Origin: Kribbella sindirgiensis | GTDB taxonomy: Bacteria; Actinomycetota; Actinomycetes; Propionibacteriales; Kribbellaceae | Reading direction: 5' to 3' | DNA: 64,000 nucleotides | Assembly: GCF_004331435.1 (NCBI RefSeq) | Contig: NZ_SJKA01000027.1 | Location: 1 to 64,000 of the forward strand | Shown: piece by piece, positions 23,148 through 31,931 of the stretch | How positions within the stretch are numbered: the first letter of the stretch is position 1 | How the letters are laid out: each line of letters starts with the position of its first letter | Program-made: the position numbers and the translations under genes | The notes under the pieces: generated by a model | The model's input: only the letters and a program-made list of their open reading frames with translations | Databases searched by the model: none | Told to the model about the DNA's origin: nothing

Positions 23148-25730
23148 ATGCCGGACCAACCAGCGGATCCGCAGGCTGCCGTCCTGCTGCGCCGCCGCCG
23201 GCTCGTCGACGCCACCGCCCTCACTCCTCCCGTACGGCGCTCCGCCTGGCACTGGCTGCGCCGGCCGCTCACGATCCAGGCCGGCCTGTCCGCGCTCCAG
23301 GCCGACCTGATCCAGCGCGGTCTCCTGCTGTCGGTCGGTCTGTACCGGCACTGTGCCTCGCTGTCGGCGCCCGCGCTGGCCGGTTTCGGCAGTGCGCTGC
23401 TCGACCTGCTCGACGCCGAGTCCGGGTTCGACGCCAAGCACACACCGTTGTTCCGGGGCTTCCCGGAGAGTGTGCCGGGCGACACCGAGACCTTCTACGT
23501 GAACCGGGTCTTCGCGCGCCTGCTGCAGGAGCCGGAGCAACCGTGCGTGCTCTGCGGCGACACGACGTCTGTGCACGCGGTCTCCCCATGCGCACATCTG
23601 GTCTGCCGCACGTGCTGGGACGGCAGCGACTTCAGCGCCTGTCCGTTGTGCCTGCGGCGCATCGACCCGAAGGATCCGTTCCTCAAGCCCTCGCCGGCTG
23701 AGGAGCCGCCGGCGCATGTCCGTTCGGATCGTCTGCGGCTGCTCTCGCTGGCCACGGCCGACTCGGTCCGCCAGACCGTCGGGGCCCTGTTGGCGCGCCG
23801 CGCGCCCTTGTCCGCGGGGGATCGCGCGGACCTGCAGGTGCTGCTCGACGGCGCGAGCTCGGCCTGGATTCCCGACGACATCCCGGTCCGCGAGACGCGT
23901 GCGTTGGTCATCGCGCATTTCCTGGCCGACGATCCCGAGCTGATCGATCGCGCCGACACCGCGACCGACGTATTGCGGCTGGTCTACGCCTTGATGGACG
24001 CCGACCCCGGGCTGCGGACGCCGCCGGCCCGGCGGAAGTCGTTGCCGCGGGCAACTCGACGGCTCGTGCTGGAGCGTCTGGACCGGCTGCCGGTCGAGAC
24101 CCTCGTCGAGGACATGCTGCGTCACGAGCGCGCCTGGAAGCGGATCGGGGAGAACCTGCATCCGTTCGAGTTCGCCACCCGCTTCCCGGTCGCGGCGCTG
24201 GCGTTCGCGGTCCTCCGTCGTACCGATCTGGATCTCGGAACGGCCGCCGGGCGTGCGGTGGCGGGCGAGGCGTCGCGGCATCCGCTGGTACGGGTGGAGA
24301 GTGGGCGGCTCGTGATGAGCACGTTCAGCTCCCGCGTCGAAGGCGCGTTCGCGCAGGGGCGGCCGGAGCTGGCCCTCGATCTGCTGCGGCAACGTCCGGG
24401 CGAGTTGGTACGCCGTCTTGTGCACCTGGCGCGGGCGCTTCCACCGGAGCAGCACGGTGAGCTCGTCGACGCTGTGACGACCGCGGTGTCGGACGTGTCG
24501 CCGGCGGTCATCACGGCCGCCCTGGGGCAGGTCCGGACGCCGCCGGGTGATCTGCGGCTGTTCTTCCCGCGCGGTGGGACCGCCCGGATATGGACGGCGG
24601 TCGACGACCGGGAGTCGTTGCCGACCGAGCTCGCGGTCGAGCTGTCCGGCGTACTGACCGGGGAGATGCTGCGCCGGGCCACGGGACTGCCGCGTCTGCG
24701 CAGGGTGTTCCTGGACGAGGAGCTGTCCCGGATCGCCGCGCCGGGCTCGGAGCGGAACGCGTCGTCGAGCCTGCTGCGGATGACGCGGGGGAGTGCGGTG
24801 CCGATCCCGCAGGACGAGCTGCTGCGGCTGTTCCTGCACTGGGTCGAGCCGCGCGGCCGGAGGATCGACCTCGACCTGTCGGTGGCGGTGTTCGACGAGG
24901 AGTGGGCCTTCGTCGGGCTGTGCGACTACACCCGGCTGCGGTTCGACCAGGACGCGCTGGTGCATTCCGGCGATCTGACGTCGGCGCCGGGCCCTGACGG
25001 TTCGACGGAATTCGTGGACATCGATCTGCGCGCGGTGCGCCGGGTGGGCGGTCGCTATCTGCTGCCGGTGGTGTTCAGCTACAACGACGTACCGTTCGAC
25101 GAGCTTGAGCGCGGTTTCGTCGGCCTGCTGCGGCAACCGAGCGGGCTGTTCGATCCGGCGGCGGTCGAGGACCGCTTCGACCTGGCCGGCGCGGCGAAGA
25201 TCCTGCTGCCGTTCGGCGTCGACCTGCGGACCAAGGAGCTGCGCTGGTACGACGTGAACCTCGGCGCGGCCGGGCACGGCCACAACGTCGCGAGGTACGG
25301 CGGTCATCTCGGGCTGATGGCGGCGACGCTGGAGGAGGTGCACGGGTCGGGCGACCGGGTGAGTCTGTGGGAGATCTGCTGCTGGCACGCGGCCGCCCGG
25401 GCCGACGAGATCGCGGTCCGGTGCGCCGACGGGTCGGTCGTCGGCTACGTCCGGGACCCGGCCGAGGAGCCGGCGGCGTTCGCGCGGCGGGTCGTTGCGC
25501 GGTTGGAGCCGGACCGGAGCTGGGACGAGGACGCGGCGAAACGCGCCGATCTCGTCGCGGTGCTGACCGGTGACCTCACGCCGCGCGCGGGCGCGGAAGT
25601 GTACGCGCTGCATCCGCGCCTGCTCGACGGCGCGAACCTCTCACTGATCGACGCGCCGTACCTGCTGTCCGGTCTGGCCCCCGACACCCGCGCCCGCGAG
25701 AGCCTCGGCGCAACCTCGCCGGCTCCCTGA
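23148..25730 (+). CDS. RING-domain protein, MXAN_6230/SCO0854 family, with TerD-like C-terminal region
   Basis: An 860-aa protein. A RING-type zinc cluster lies at about residues 133-167: CVLCGDTT, then CAHLVCRTCW, then CPLC. A long helical middle follows. A beta-rich segment at about 570-690 (RRIDLDLSVAVFDEEW, ALVHSGDLT, STEFVDIDLRAV) resembles the calcium-binding TerD fold of tellurite/stress-response proteins. I recognise the overall protein as the MXAN_6230/SCO0854 family of actinobacteria and myxobacteria, whose role is unknown. RING domains are rare in bacteria and in eukaryotes mark ubiquitin ligases; whether this one acts so is not known. GGGGGAG precedes ATG 23148. Longer upstream starts cross a terminator and were rejected. 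Confidence 0.85.
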   Translation: MPDQPADPQAAVLLRRRRLVDATALTPPVRRSAWHWLRRPLTIQAGLSALQADLIQRGLLLSVGLYRHCASLSAPALAGFGSALLDLLDAESGFDAKHTPLFRGFPESVPGDTETFYVNRVFARLLQEPEQPCVLCGDTTSVHAVSPCAHLVCRTCWDGSDFSACPLCLRRIDPKDPFLKPSPAEEPPAHVRSDRLRLLSLATADSVRQTVGALLARRAPLSAGDRADLQVLLDGASSAWIPDDIPVRETRALVIAHFLADDPELIDRADTATDVLRLVYALMDADPGLRTPPARRKSLPRATRRLVLERLDRLPVETLVEDMLRHERAWKRIGENLHPFEFATRFPVAALAFAVLRRTDLDLGTAAGRAVAGEASRHPLVRVESGRLVMSTFSSRVEGAFAQGRPELALDLLRQRPGELVRRLVHLARALPPEQHGELVDAVTTAVSDVSPAVITAALGQVRTPPGDLRLFFPRGGTARIWTAVDDRESLPTELAVELSGVLTGEMLRRATGLPRLRRVFLDEELSRIAAPGSERNASSSLLRMTRGSAVPIPQDELLRLFLHWVEPRGRRIDLDLSVAVFDEEWAFVGLCDYTRLRFDQDALVHSGDLTSAPGPDGSTEFVDIDLRAVRRVGGRYLLPVVFSYNDVPFDELERGFVGLLRQPSGLFDPAAVEDRFDLAGAAKILLPFGVDLRTKELRWYDVNLGAAGHGHNVARYGGHLGLMAATLEEVHGSGDRVSLWEICCWHAAARADEIAVRCADGSVVGYVRDPAEEPAAFARRVVARLEPDRSWDEDAAKRADLVAVLTGDLTPRAGAEVYALHPRLLDGANLSLIDAPYLLSGLAPDTRARESLGATSPAP

Positions 25731-25773
25731 CCTGCACTCGGGCGAGTCTGGGAGGACCCTGAGAGGAAATTGA

Positions 25774-25838
25774 CAATTCCGTGACGGACGCGCGGCCGGT
25801 GCTTTGGTCGGCACCCGGGCAGGAGTACAACGGAATTG
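25774..25838. promoter_or_regulatory. 9-bp inverted repeat pair upstream of the 25857 gene
   Basis: CAATTCCGT (25774-25782) and ACGGAATTG (25830-25838) are perfect inverted copies 47 bp apart. The left copy is also part of a near-palindrome GGAAATTGACAATTCC. They could be paired operator half-sites controlling the gene at 25857. Confidence 0.3.
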
Positions 25839-25856
25839 ACGCGAAGGGAGCCACGA

Positions 25857-26441
25857 ATGACGTACGACGTGGTGGTGCTCATCGAGCGGGAGATGAGCGA
25901 GGGCGACGCGCGCCGCGTTGCCGCCCTGCATGCAAAGCGCGAGGACACCGTGGACTATCACCTGCTGGTGTCCAGTCATCCGGAGAGCGGGTTCGGCGGT
26001 CCGATGGCGTTGCTGGGATCGACGTTCGCGGACGTGGCCGGTCTGACCGGCTCGGCGTCCGTGGTCGGCTCGGCGACGGTGGCGTCGGCGCGCATCAGCC
26101 CGCCGGCAACGGTTGACCGAGCACAGAGTCGAACACAGCGTGGAACACAGGGCGGACCACCGACGGCGACCCTCGCGGACCCGGCCGTCGATCTCGCCTC
26201 GGTGATCGAGCACAGCTCCCGGCAGCTTCGGGCGGCGAGCGGCTACCCGGTGCACGTCTCCATCACGCACGGCGAGGTGCTGCTGGCGCTGATGCAGATG
26301 GTGAAGACCACCAAGAGCCAAGAGGTCGTGGTGGTCGCCTGGCCGGAGACCGCAGCATCATTCGTGTGCTCCGACTGGACCACCAAGGCACGCAAGCTCC
26401 TGAAGGTGCCCCGAGTCCGCATCCTCGAGCACGACACCTGA
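25857..26441 (+). CDS. conserved protein of unknown function
   Basis: A 194-aa soluble protein I do not recognise. The N-terminal ~60 residues (MTYDVVVLIEREMSEGDARR, LHAKREDTVDYHLLVSSHPE) and the C-terminal ~75 residues (HVSITHGEVLLALMQMVKTT, EVVVVAWPETAASF) each look like half of an alpha/beta fold. A disordered, repetitive linker (RAQSRTQRGTQGG) joins them. GGGAG is 8 nt before ATG 25857. It follows the RING gene by 126 bp behind its own possible regulatory repeats, and converges with the kinase gene (2-bp gap). Confidence 0.7.
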   Translation: MTYDVVVLIEREMSEGDARRVAALHAKREDTVDYHLLVSSHPESGFGGPMALLGSTFADVAGLTGSASVVGSATVASARISPPATVDRAQSRTQRGTQGGPPTATLADPAVDLASVIEHSSRQLRAASGYPVHVSITHGEVLLALMQMVKTTKSQEVVVVAWPETAASFVCSDWTTKARKLLKVPRVRILEHDT

Positions 26442-26443
26442 TC

Positions 26444-27829
26444 TCAGCCGGGCGGCTGGTGCGGGAGCCGCACCTGGACCTTGGTCTCGCCCGGGCGTGA
26501 CGTGATGCCGATCGTGCCGCCGTGGTGTTCGGCGACGATCCGTTGCGCGATGTCGAGGCCCAGGCCGGTGCCCTTGCCGACGTCCTTGGTCGTGTAGAAC
26601 GGCTCGAACGCACGGGCCGCGACCTCCGGCGGCATCCCTGGACCGGTGTCGGCGATCTCGACGACGATCCGGTCGCCGTCGGCCAGGGTCGTGATCCGCA
26701 ACGTGCCGACGCCGTCCATCGCGTCGACCGCGTTGTCGATCAGGTTCGTCCACACCTGGTTCAGTTCGCCGGCGTACGCGTCGATCCGGGGTACGCCGGC
26801 GCCATATGCGCGCACCACCTCGACGCCGTCGCGGAGCTTGTGCCCGAGCATCACGAGCGTGCTCTCGATCCCCTCGGTGACGTCGATCGTCTGGATCGAG
26901 CCGCGGTCCATCTGCGAGTACGAGCGGACCGCGGCGACCAGTTCGGTGATCCGCCTCGTCGACTCCTTCACCTCGCTGAGCAGCGTCGCGACCGACAACG
27001 TGCTGGCCACCCATTCGAGACCGGGTCCCAAAGCATCGCCGAGTACGTCGGCCGCGCGCTCGCACCAGCCCACGCTCGTGCCGGCCGCGGCGAGCGGGGG
27101 CGCGACGAACCACGATCGCTCGACGTCGTGCTCATCGAGCCAGTCCGCGATCGTGTTCTCGTGATCGGCGAGGTCCACCGGATCCGGCGCCGCCGTCCCT
27201 GAGCCGAGCTCGAGCCGCAGCTCGTCGAGCGCGCTGAACTGCGCGGCCGTCACGTCGCCTTCCGCGAGACCGCGCAGCGCCGACAGCAGCGTGACGCACG
27301 CGGTGTCGAGTGCGCTGACCGATCGTGCGGCGGCCGCGGCGGGGTTGTTGATCTCGTGGGCGAGCCCGGCCGCCAGCGTGCCGAGCGTGATCAGCGACTC
27401 GCGCTGCCGGGCCGTCGACTCGATTGCCCGCGCGGTCCCGTAGACCCCCTTGATCAGGTGCCCGGCGAGCGGGAACCAGTCGTCGATCCGTTCCCGCAGT
27501 ATGTCGGCCGGCACCCGAAGGACCCGCCCTTCGGCGAGACCGCGGCCGCTCGCCAGGTACAGGCCGTGCTCGTCCCACGCGCGGAACCCGCCGGCCCAGC
27601 GCCCCGCGACGTCCATCTTGCCCAGCACGGTGTCCTCGCGGCCGATCTTGCGGTGCAGCGAGATCGCGCCGTCGACGAGCACCCACCAGAAATCGGCGGG
27701 TTCGCCCTCGTGGAACAGGTCGACGCCCCGCTCGATCGACACCTCGGTGCTGCCGTCGATCAGCTCGTCCAGTTGCGCATCGGTCAACCCGGCGAAGAGC
27801 GGGATCGCGCGCAGGTCCTCTGCCCTCAT
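26444..27829 (-). CDS. sensor histidine kinase with N-terminal cyclic-nucleotide-binding domain
   Basis: A 461-aa cytoplasmic kinase. A Crp-like cyclic-nucleotide-binding domain occupies about 1-125 (IPLFAGLTDAQLDELIDGST, LFHEGEPADFWWVLVDGAIS). A dimerisation/phosphoacceptor helix has the H-box GLAHEINNP near residue 158. A long four-helix insert precedes a complete HATPase domain: N-box NQVWTNLIDNAVDAMDG, G1 ADTGPGMPP, F-box FEPFYTTK, G2 GKGTGLGLDI. This architecture is known to be paired with a receiver fused to a thioredoxin-reductase-like protein, which is the adjacent upstream gene (17-bp gap). The pair is thought to sense redox or energy state. Confidence 0.9.
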   Translation of the reverse strand: MRAEDLRAIPLFAGLTDAQLDELIDGSTEVSIERGVDLFHEGEPADFWWVLVDGAISLHRKIGREDTVLGKMDVAGRWAGGFRAWDEHGLYLASGRGLAEGRVLRVPADILRERIDDWFPLAGHLIKGVYGTARAIESTARQRESLITLGTLAAGLAHEINNPAAAAARSVSALDTACVTLLSALRGLAEGDVTAAQFSALDELRLELGSGTAAPDPVDLADHENTIADWLDEHDVERSWFVAPPLAAAGTSVGWCERAADVLGDALGPGLEWVASTLSVATLLSEVKESTRRITELVAAVRSYSQMDRGSIQTIDVTEGIESTLVMLGHKLRDGVEVVRAYGAGVPRIDAYAGELNQVWTNLIDNAVDAMDGVGTLRITTLADGDRIVVEIADTGPGMPPEVAARAFEPFYTTKDVGKGTGLGLDIAQRIVAEHHGGTIGITSRPGETKVQVRLPHQPPG

Positions 27830-27845
27830 CAGAAGGTCCCAGTCA

Positions 27846-29497
27846 TCAGATCGTCGCAAGGTAGCGGTGGACGAGATAGATCGACATGGCGCCTTCGCCG
27901 ACCGCGGACGCCACGCGTTTCATCGAGTCGAGCCGTACGTCGCCGGCCGCGAACACCCCCGGCACGCTGGTCTCCAGCGCGTACGGCGTCCTGGGCAGCG
28001 ACCACCGGTTCTGCGCGATCAGATCCGGTCCCGTCACGACGAACCCCTTGGTATCGCGGACGACGGAGTCGCCGAGCCAGTCCGTCCGCGGGATCGCGCC
28101 GACGAAGATGAACAGCCAGCCGGCGAGCACCTCCTCGACCCGCCCGGAGCTGCGATCCGCGAGCGTCAGGGCCTCGAGATGACCGTCGCCGCGGCAGCCG
28201 ACCACCTCGGTCCGGCACCGTACTTCGATGTTCGCGGCCTCGGTGATCTTGTCGATGAGGTACCGCGACATCGAGGTCTCGAGGGTGTCGCCGCGGACCA
28301 CGAGGATGACGCGTTTGGCGTACCGGGCCAGGTTGAGCGCTGCCTGTCCGGCCGAGTTCGCCGCGCCGACGACGTACACCTCGTCGTCCTGGACCTGCCT
28401 GGCTTCGCTCGCGGTCGCGCCGTAGTACACACGCCGCGCCCGGTGAGGTCGCCGAGGCCGTCGACGTCGAGGCTGCGGTACGAGACACCGGTCGCGACGA
28501 TCAGCGCGCGGGCCTCGATCTCACCGGATCCCTCGAGCAGTACGGCGTGCACGGGGCCGCGGGACTCGAGGCCGACGACCGAGCGCGCGAGCACCATCTC
28601 CGCGCCGAAGCGGGACGCCTGCGCGACGGCCCGCTGGGCGAGGTCGGAGCCGGTGAGGCCGCGCGGGAACCCGAGGTAGTTCTCGATCGCGGCGCTGAGT
28701 CCCGCTTGTCCGCCGGGTGCCTCGCGTTCGACGATCACCGTGCTGAGGCCTTCGGATGCTGCGTAGACACCGGCCGCGAGTCCGGCCGGTCCGCCGCCGA
28801 CGATGCAGACGTCGTACAGCGGTTGCTCGGCACGGGTGCGCAGACCGAGTGCAGAGGCGAGGTCGAGCGCGCTGGGGGAGCGGAGCGTGTCGCCTTCCGG
28901 GATCAGGACGAGCGGGAGGTCGTGGTCGGCGGCGTCGGCGAGCTCCCGCAGCCGCTGCCCTTCGGTGTCGCGCTCGACGTCGTACCAGCGGTACGGGACG
29001 TGGTTGCGGGCCAGGAACGTCTTGATGTCGTGTGCGCGGTCCGACCAGCGGTTGCCGACGACACGAACATCTGAGGTGTGCTCGGGGTTGGCGTGCTGCC
29101 AGTCGCCGAGCAGGTCGTCGACGACCGGGAAGAGCTGGTCCTCGGGCGGGTCCCAGGGCTTGAGGAGGTAGTAGTCGAGGCCGATCTCGTTGATCGCGCG
29201 GATCGCCACGTCGGTGTCGGCGTACGCCGTGAGCAGCAGGTACTTCGCGTTCGGGGCCTGCTCGCGGGCGCGTTCGAGCAGCTCGATGCCGGTCATGCCG
29301 GGCATCCGCTGGTCGGTCGCGATCAACGCGATCGGCTGGTTGCGCAGCGCGAGTTTGGTCAGCGCGGCGAGGGCCTGATCGCCCGAGGTCGCGCGGACGA
29401 CCAGGTAGTCGTCGCCGTACCGCCGGCGCAGGTCACGGGAGATGGCCGCCGAGACCATCGGGTCGTCGTCGACCGTGAGAATCGCAGGTTTGCTCAC
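27846..29497 (-). pseudogene. response regulator fused to thioredoxin-reductase-like domain, frameshifted
   Basis: Read as one protein (about 550 aa), it has a receiver domain (LTVDDDPMVSAAISRDLRR, phospho-Asp in ATDQRMPGMTG, Lys in YLLKPWDPP). A ~70-aa thioredoxin-like linker follows, then an FAD domain (CIVGGGPAGLAAGVYAASEG) and an NAD domain (VYVVGAANSAGQAALNLARYA). The frame breaks at 28427-28432, where a (CA)3 tract on the plus strand adds 2 nt. Removing one repeat restores GRGVYYGATASEA and continues to the stop at 27846. The usual CxxC redox pair is absent from the intact sequence (YYGATA). The chosen GTG start 29497 has GGGGGG 8 nt upstream. It is either a real mutation, a slippery contingency site or a sequencing error. 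Confidence 0.8.
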
Positions 29498-29551
29498 GCT
29501 TGTGCCCCCCACAGCAGTGAACCGATCCCGTCAGAATGCCACGGAAATCAC

Positions 29552-30310
29552 TCAGTCCTCTATGAGCGCTCGCAACGTTTCCTGCTCGGAGTCGGGTACG
29601 TACCCGGCGTAGTAGTCGAACATGTTCTGGCGGGCGATCCGGGCCGCGGCGTGGCCGTTGCCGGTGCGGATCGCGTCGACCACCTCGGCGTGGTGGTGCA
29701 GCGACTCGAGCATCAGGGCGCGGCTGTTGGCGGCGTGCGCGACCTTGTCGGCGATCAGTCCGAGGACGACACCGCGGACGACCTCGTTACAGGTCTGGAT
29801 CAGCGAGTTCCGGCTGATCCGCGCGATCAGTTCGTGGAACGCGAGATCGGCCTCGCTGAACGCGGCGAAGTCGACGTCGATCGCGTCCCGCATCGCGACC
29901 AGGGTCGCCTCCAGGTCGTCCAGCTCCTCGGGAGTCCGCAGCCGGGACGCGACCTGGATCGCGGCGCCGTCCATGATCATCCGGAACCCGATCAGCTCGC
30001 TCAGGGTCAGCTCGTCGACCCGGGCCAGCCGCGCCACCTGCTTGCGGAGCGCGGAGGAGGAGAACGGCAGAATCTCCGGGCCGTTCGGATCGCCGGGCCG
30101 GGAGCGGACCACGCCGTTGCTCTCCAGCACCCGCAGTGCCTCGCGAACGGTCGACCGGCTGACCTCGAACTGGGCGACCAGTTCACGCTCGCTCGGCAGC
30201 CGCTGGCCCGGAACCAGGTCACCACGGGCGAGAGCGTCCTCGACCTGCTCGACGATCCGTTGGTAGGCGCGCACGGGTTGTACCGGCTCGAACTTCGGGC
30301 TCTTTGTCAT
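29552..30310 (-). CDS. FadR/GntR-family transcriptional regulator (FCD domain)
   Basis: A 252-aa regulator. An N-terminal winged helix carries LVPGQRLPSERELVAQFEVS and RSTVREALRVLESNGVV, and the C-terminal FCD effector domain has the metal-site residues in DLAFHELIARIS and ESLHHHAEVVDAI. FCD regulators usually sense carboxylates and repress catabolic operons. It is divergent from the importer operon at 30420, and a perfect FadR-type operator lies in between, so it very likely controls that operon and perhaps itself. Confidence 0.9.
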   Translation of the reverse strand: MTKSPKFEPVQPVRAYQRIVEQVEDALARGDLVPGQRLPSERELVAQFEVSRSTVREALRVLESNGVVRSRPGDPNGPEILPFSSSALRKQVARLARVDELTLSELIGFRMIMDGAAIQVASRLRTPEELDDLEATLVAMRDAIDVDFAAFSEADLAFHELIARISRNSLIQTCNEVVRGVVLGLIADKVAHAANSRALMLESLHHHAEVVDAIRTGNGHAAARIARQNMFDYYAGYVPDSEQETLRALIED

Positions 30311-30383
30311 TCCGGCACACCCCCATTCGCTTGACAGGCACCTGAGCAGGGGACAAACCTAGTGCCCCATTGAGACCTAGTCC

Positions 30384-30398
30384 ACTGGTCAGACCAGT
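30384..30398. promoter_or_regulatory. FadR/GntR-type operator
   Basis: ACTGGTCAGACCAGT is a perfect 15-bp palindrome containing the TGGTCNGACCA core typical of FadR-subfamily operators. It lies 22 bp before the GTG of the importer lipoprotein and between the divergent regulator and operon, so it is the probable binding site of the adjacent FCD regulator. Confidence 0.85.
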
Positions 30399-30419
30399 CG
30401 GCGCATCGGAGGAGTAGAC

Positions 30420-31931
30420 GTGAAGCCGTCGTTTTCCACTCGAGCGGTCGCATTCCTCGCGTCCGCCGCGCTGCTGGCCGTGACAGCCTGCTCGGCCGGA
30501 TCCGGTACGTCGTCCGGCAGCTCCCCGGGCGGTGACCAGAACCTGTCGATCGGTCTGGTCGCGGAGCCCGCCAGCCTGGACTTCACCACGACGGACGGTG
30601 CCGCGATCCCGCAGGTACTGCTCGGGAACGTGTACGAGACGCTGGTCGAACAGGACGACTCCGGCAAGATCGTGCCGTCGCTGGCGAAGTCGTGGACGGT
30701 GTCGCCGGACCGCAAGACGTACACGTTCGACCTGGTCGACAACGCGAAGTTCACCAACGACAAGCAGTTCACCGCGAACGACGCGGTGTTCAGCATCAAC
30801 CGGGTGAAGACCGCGTGGACGACGTCGCTGAAGGCCGCGATGGACGTGGTCTCGCAGGCCAAGGCGCTGTCGCCGACCCAGTTGCAGGTCACGCTGACGA
30901 AGCCGAGCAACGACTGGCTGTTCCGGATGACCACCCGGATCGGCGCGATGTTCTCGGAGAGCGGTGTCAGCGCGCTCGCGACCGCTCCGGTCGGCTCCGG
31001 CCCGTTCAAGTTCTCGAAGTGGAACCGCGGCGACTCGATCGTGATGGTCCGCAACGACAGCTACTGGGGCGCCAAACCGTACTTCCAGCAGATCACGCTG
31101 AAGTACTTCAAGGACGCGACCGCGCTGAACAACGCGCTGCTCACCGGCACCATCAACGTGATCGGCACGGTGCAGGCGCCGGAGGCGCTCAGCCAGTTCA
31201 CCAGCAACGACAAGTACCAGGTGATCGAGGGCACGACGAACGGCGAGGTGCTGCTGTCCTTCAACAACTCGCTGCCGCTGTTCAAGGACATCCGGACCCG
31301 GCAGGGGATCCGGATGGCGATCGACCACAAGGCGTTGCTGGACACCTGCTGGGCCGGTCGCGGCAAGCTGATCGGCAGCATGGTCCCGCCGACCGACCCG
31401 TGGTACGAGGACCTGACCGGAGTCGCGCCGTACGACCTGGCCAAGGCGAAGTCGTTGCTGCAGGCGTCCGGGGCGGTCGGCAAGACGCTCCGGCTCCGGC
31501 TCCCGACGTTGCCGTACGCAACGTCCTGCGGCCAGGTGGTGAAGAGCCAGCTGGAGCAGGCCGGGCTGAAGGTGGCGATCGACCAGCTCGAGTTCCCGGC
31601 GGCTTGGCTGACGACGGTGTTCAAGAACGCCGACTACGACATGTCGATCATCGCGCACGTCGAGCCGCGCGACCTGGGCGCGGTGTTCAACGCGAAGTAC
31701 TACACCCGGTACGACGACCCGACGCTGCAGGGCTACCTGGCCGCGGCGGACTCCGGTGACGAGGCCGCGCAGGTCGACAACATGAAGAAGGCGGCGCGCC
31801 GGCTGTCCGAGCAGGCCGCGGGCGACTGGCTGTTCCTGCTGCCGAACCTGATGGTCGCCGACAAGAGCGTCAAGGGGCTGCCGACCAACGCGATCACCGA
31901 GAACTTCGATCTCTCCAAGCTCGCCCGATGA
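30420..31931 (+). CDS. peptide/nickel-type ABC transporter substrate-binding lipoprotein
   Basis: A 503-aa family-5 solute-binding protein. The signal and lipobox LLAVTAC place the lipidated cysteine at about residue 25. A Ser/Gly linker precedes the SBP_bac_5 domain, which has ILPSLAKSW-like IVPSLAKSWTVSPDRKTYTF, TANDAVFSINRV, GSGPFKFSKW and RQGIRMAIDHKALL. Family-5 proteins bind peptides, amides, opines or oligosaccharides. It starts with GTG behind GGAGGAG and is first in a nine-cistron-long run ending with an amidase, so the ligand may be an amide or peptide-like compound (inference). Confidence 0.93.
   Translation: MKPSFSTRAVAFLASAALLAVTACSAGSGTSSGSSPGGDQNLSIGLVAEPASLDFTTTDGAAIPQVLLGNVYETLVEQDDSGKIVPSLAKSWTVSPDRKTYTFDLVDNAKFTNDKQFTANDAVFSINRVKTAWTTSLKAAMDVVSQAKALSPTQLQVTLTKPSNDWLFRMTTRIGAMFSESGVSALATAPVGSGPFKFSKWNRGDSIVMVRNDSYWGAKPYFQQITLKYFKDATALNNALLTGTINVIGTVQAPEALSQFTSNDKYQVIEGTTNGEVLLSFNNSLPLFKDIRTRQGIRMAIDHKALLDTCWAGRGKLIGSMVPPTDPWYEDLTGVAPYDLAKAKSLLQASGAVGKTLRLRLPTLPYATSCGQVVKSQLEQAGLKVAIDQLEFPAAWLTTVFKNADYDMSIIAHVEPRDLGAVFNAKYYTRYDDPTLQGYLAAADSGDEAAQVDNMKKAARRLSEQAAGDWLFLLPNLMVADKSVKGLPTNAITENFDLSKLAR

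Noticed and set aside
23037..25613. 858-codon minus-strand frame opposite the RING gene
   Set aside because: Shadow frame; the plus strand carries the RING motif, ribosome site and expected codon bias.
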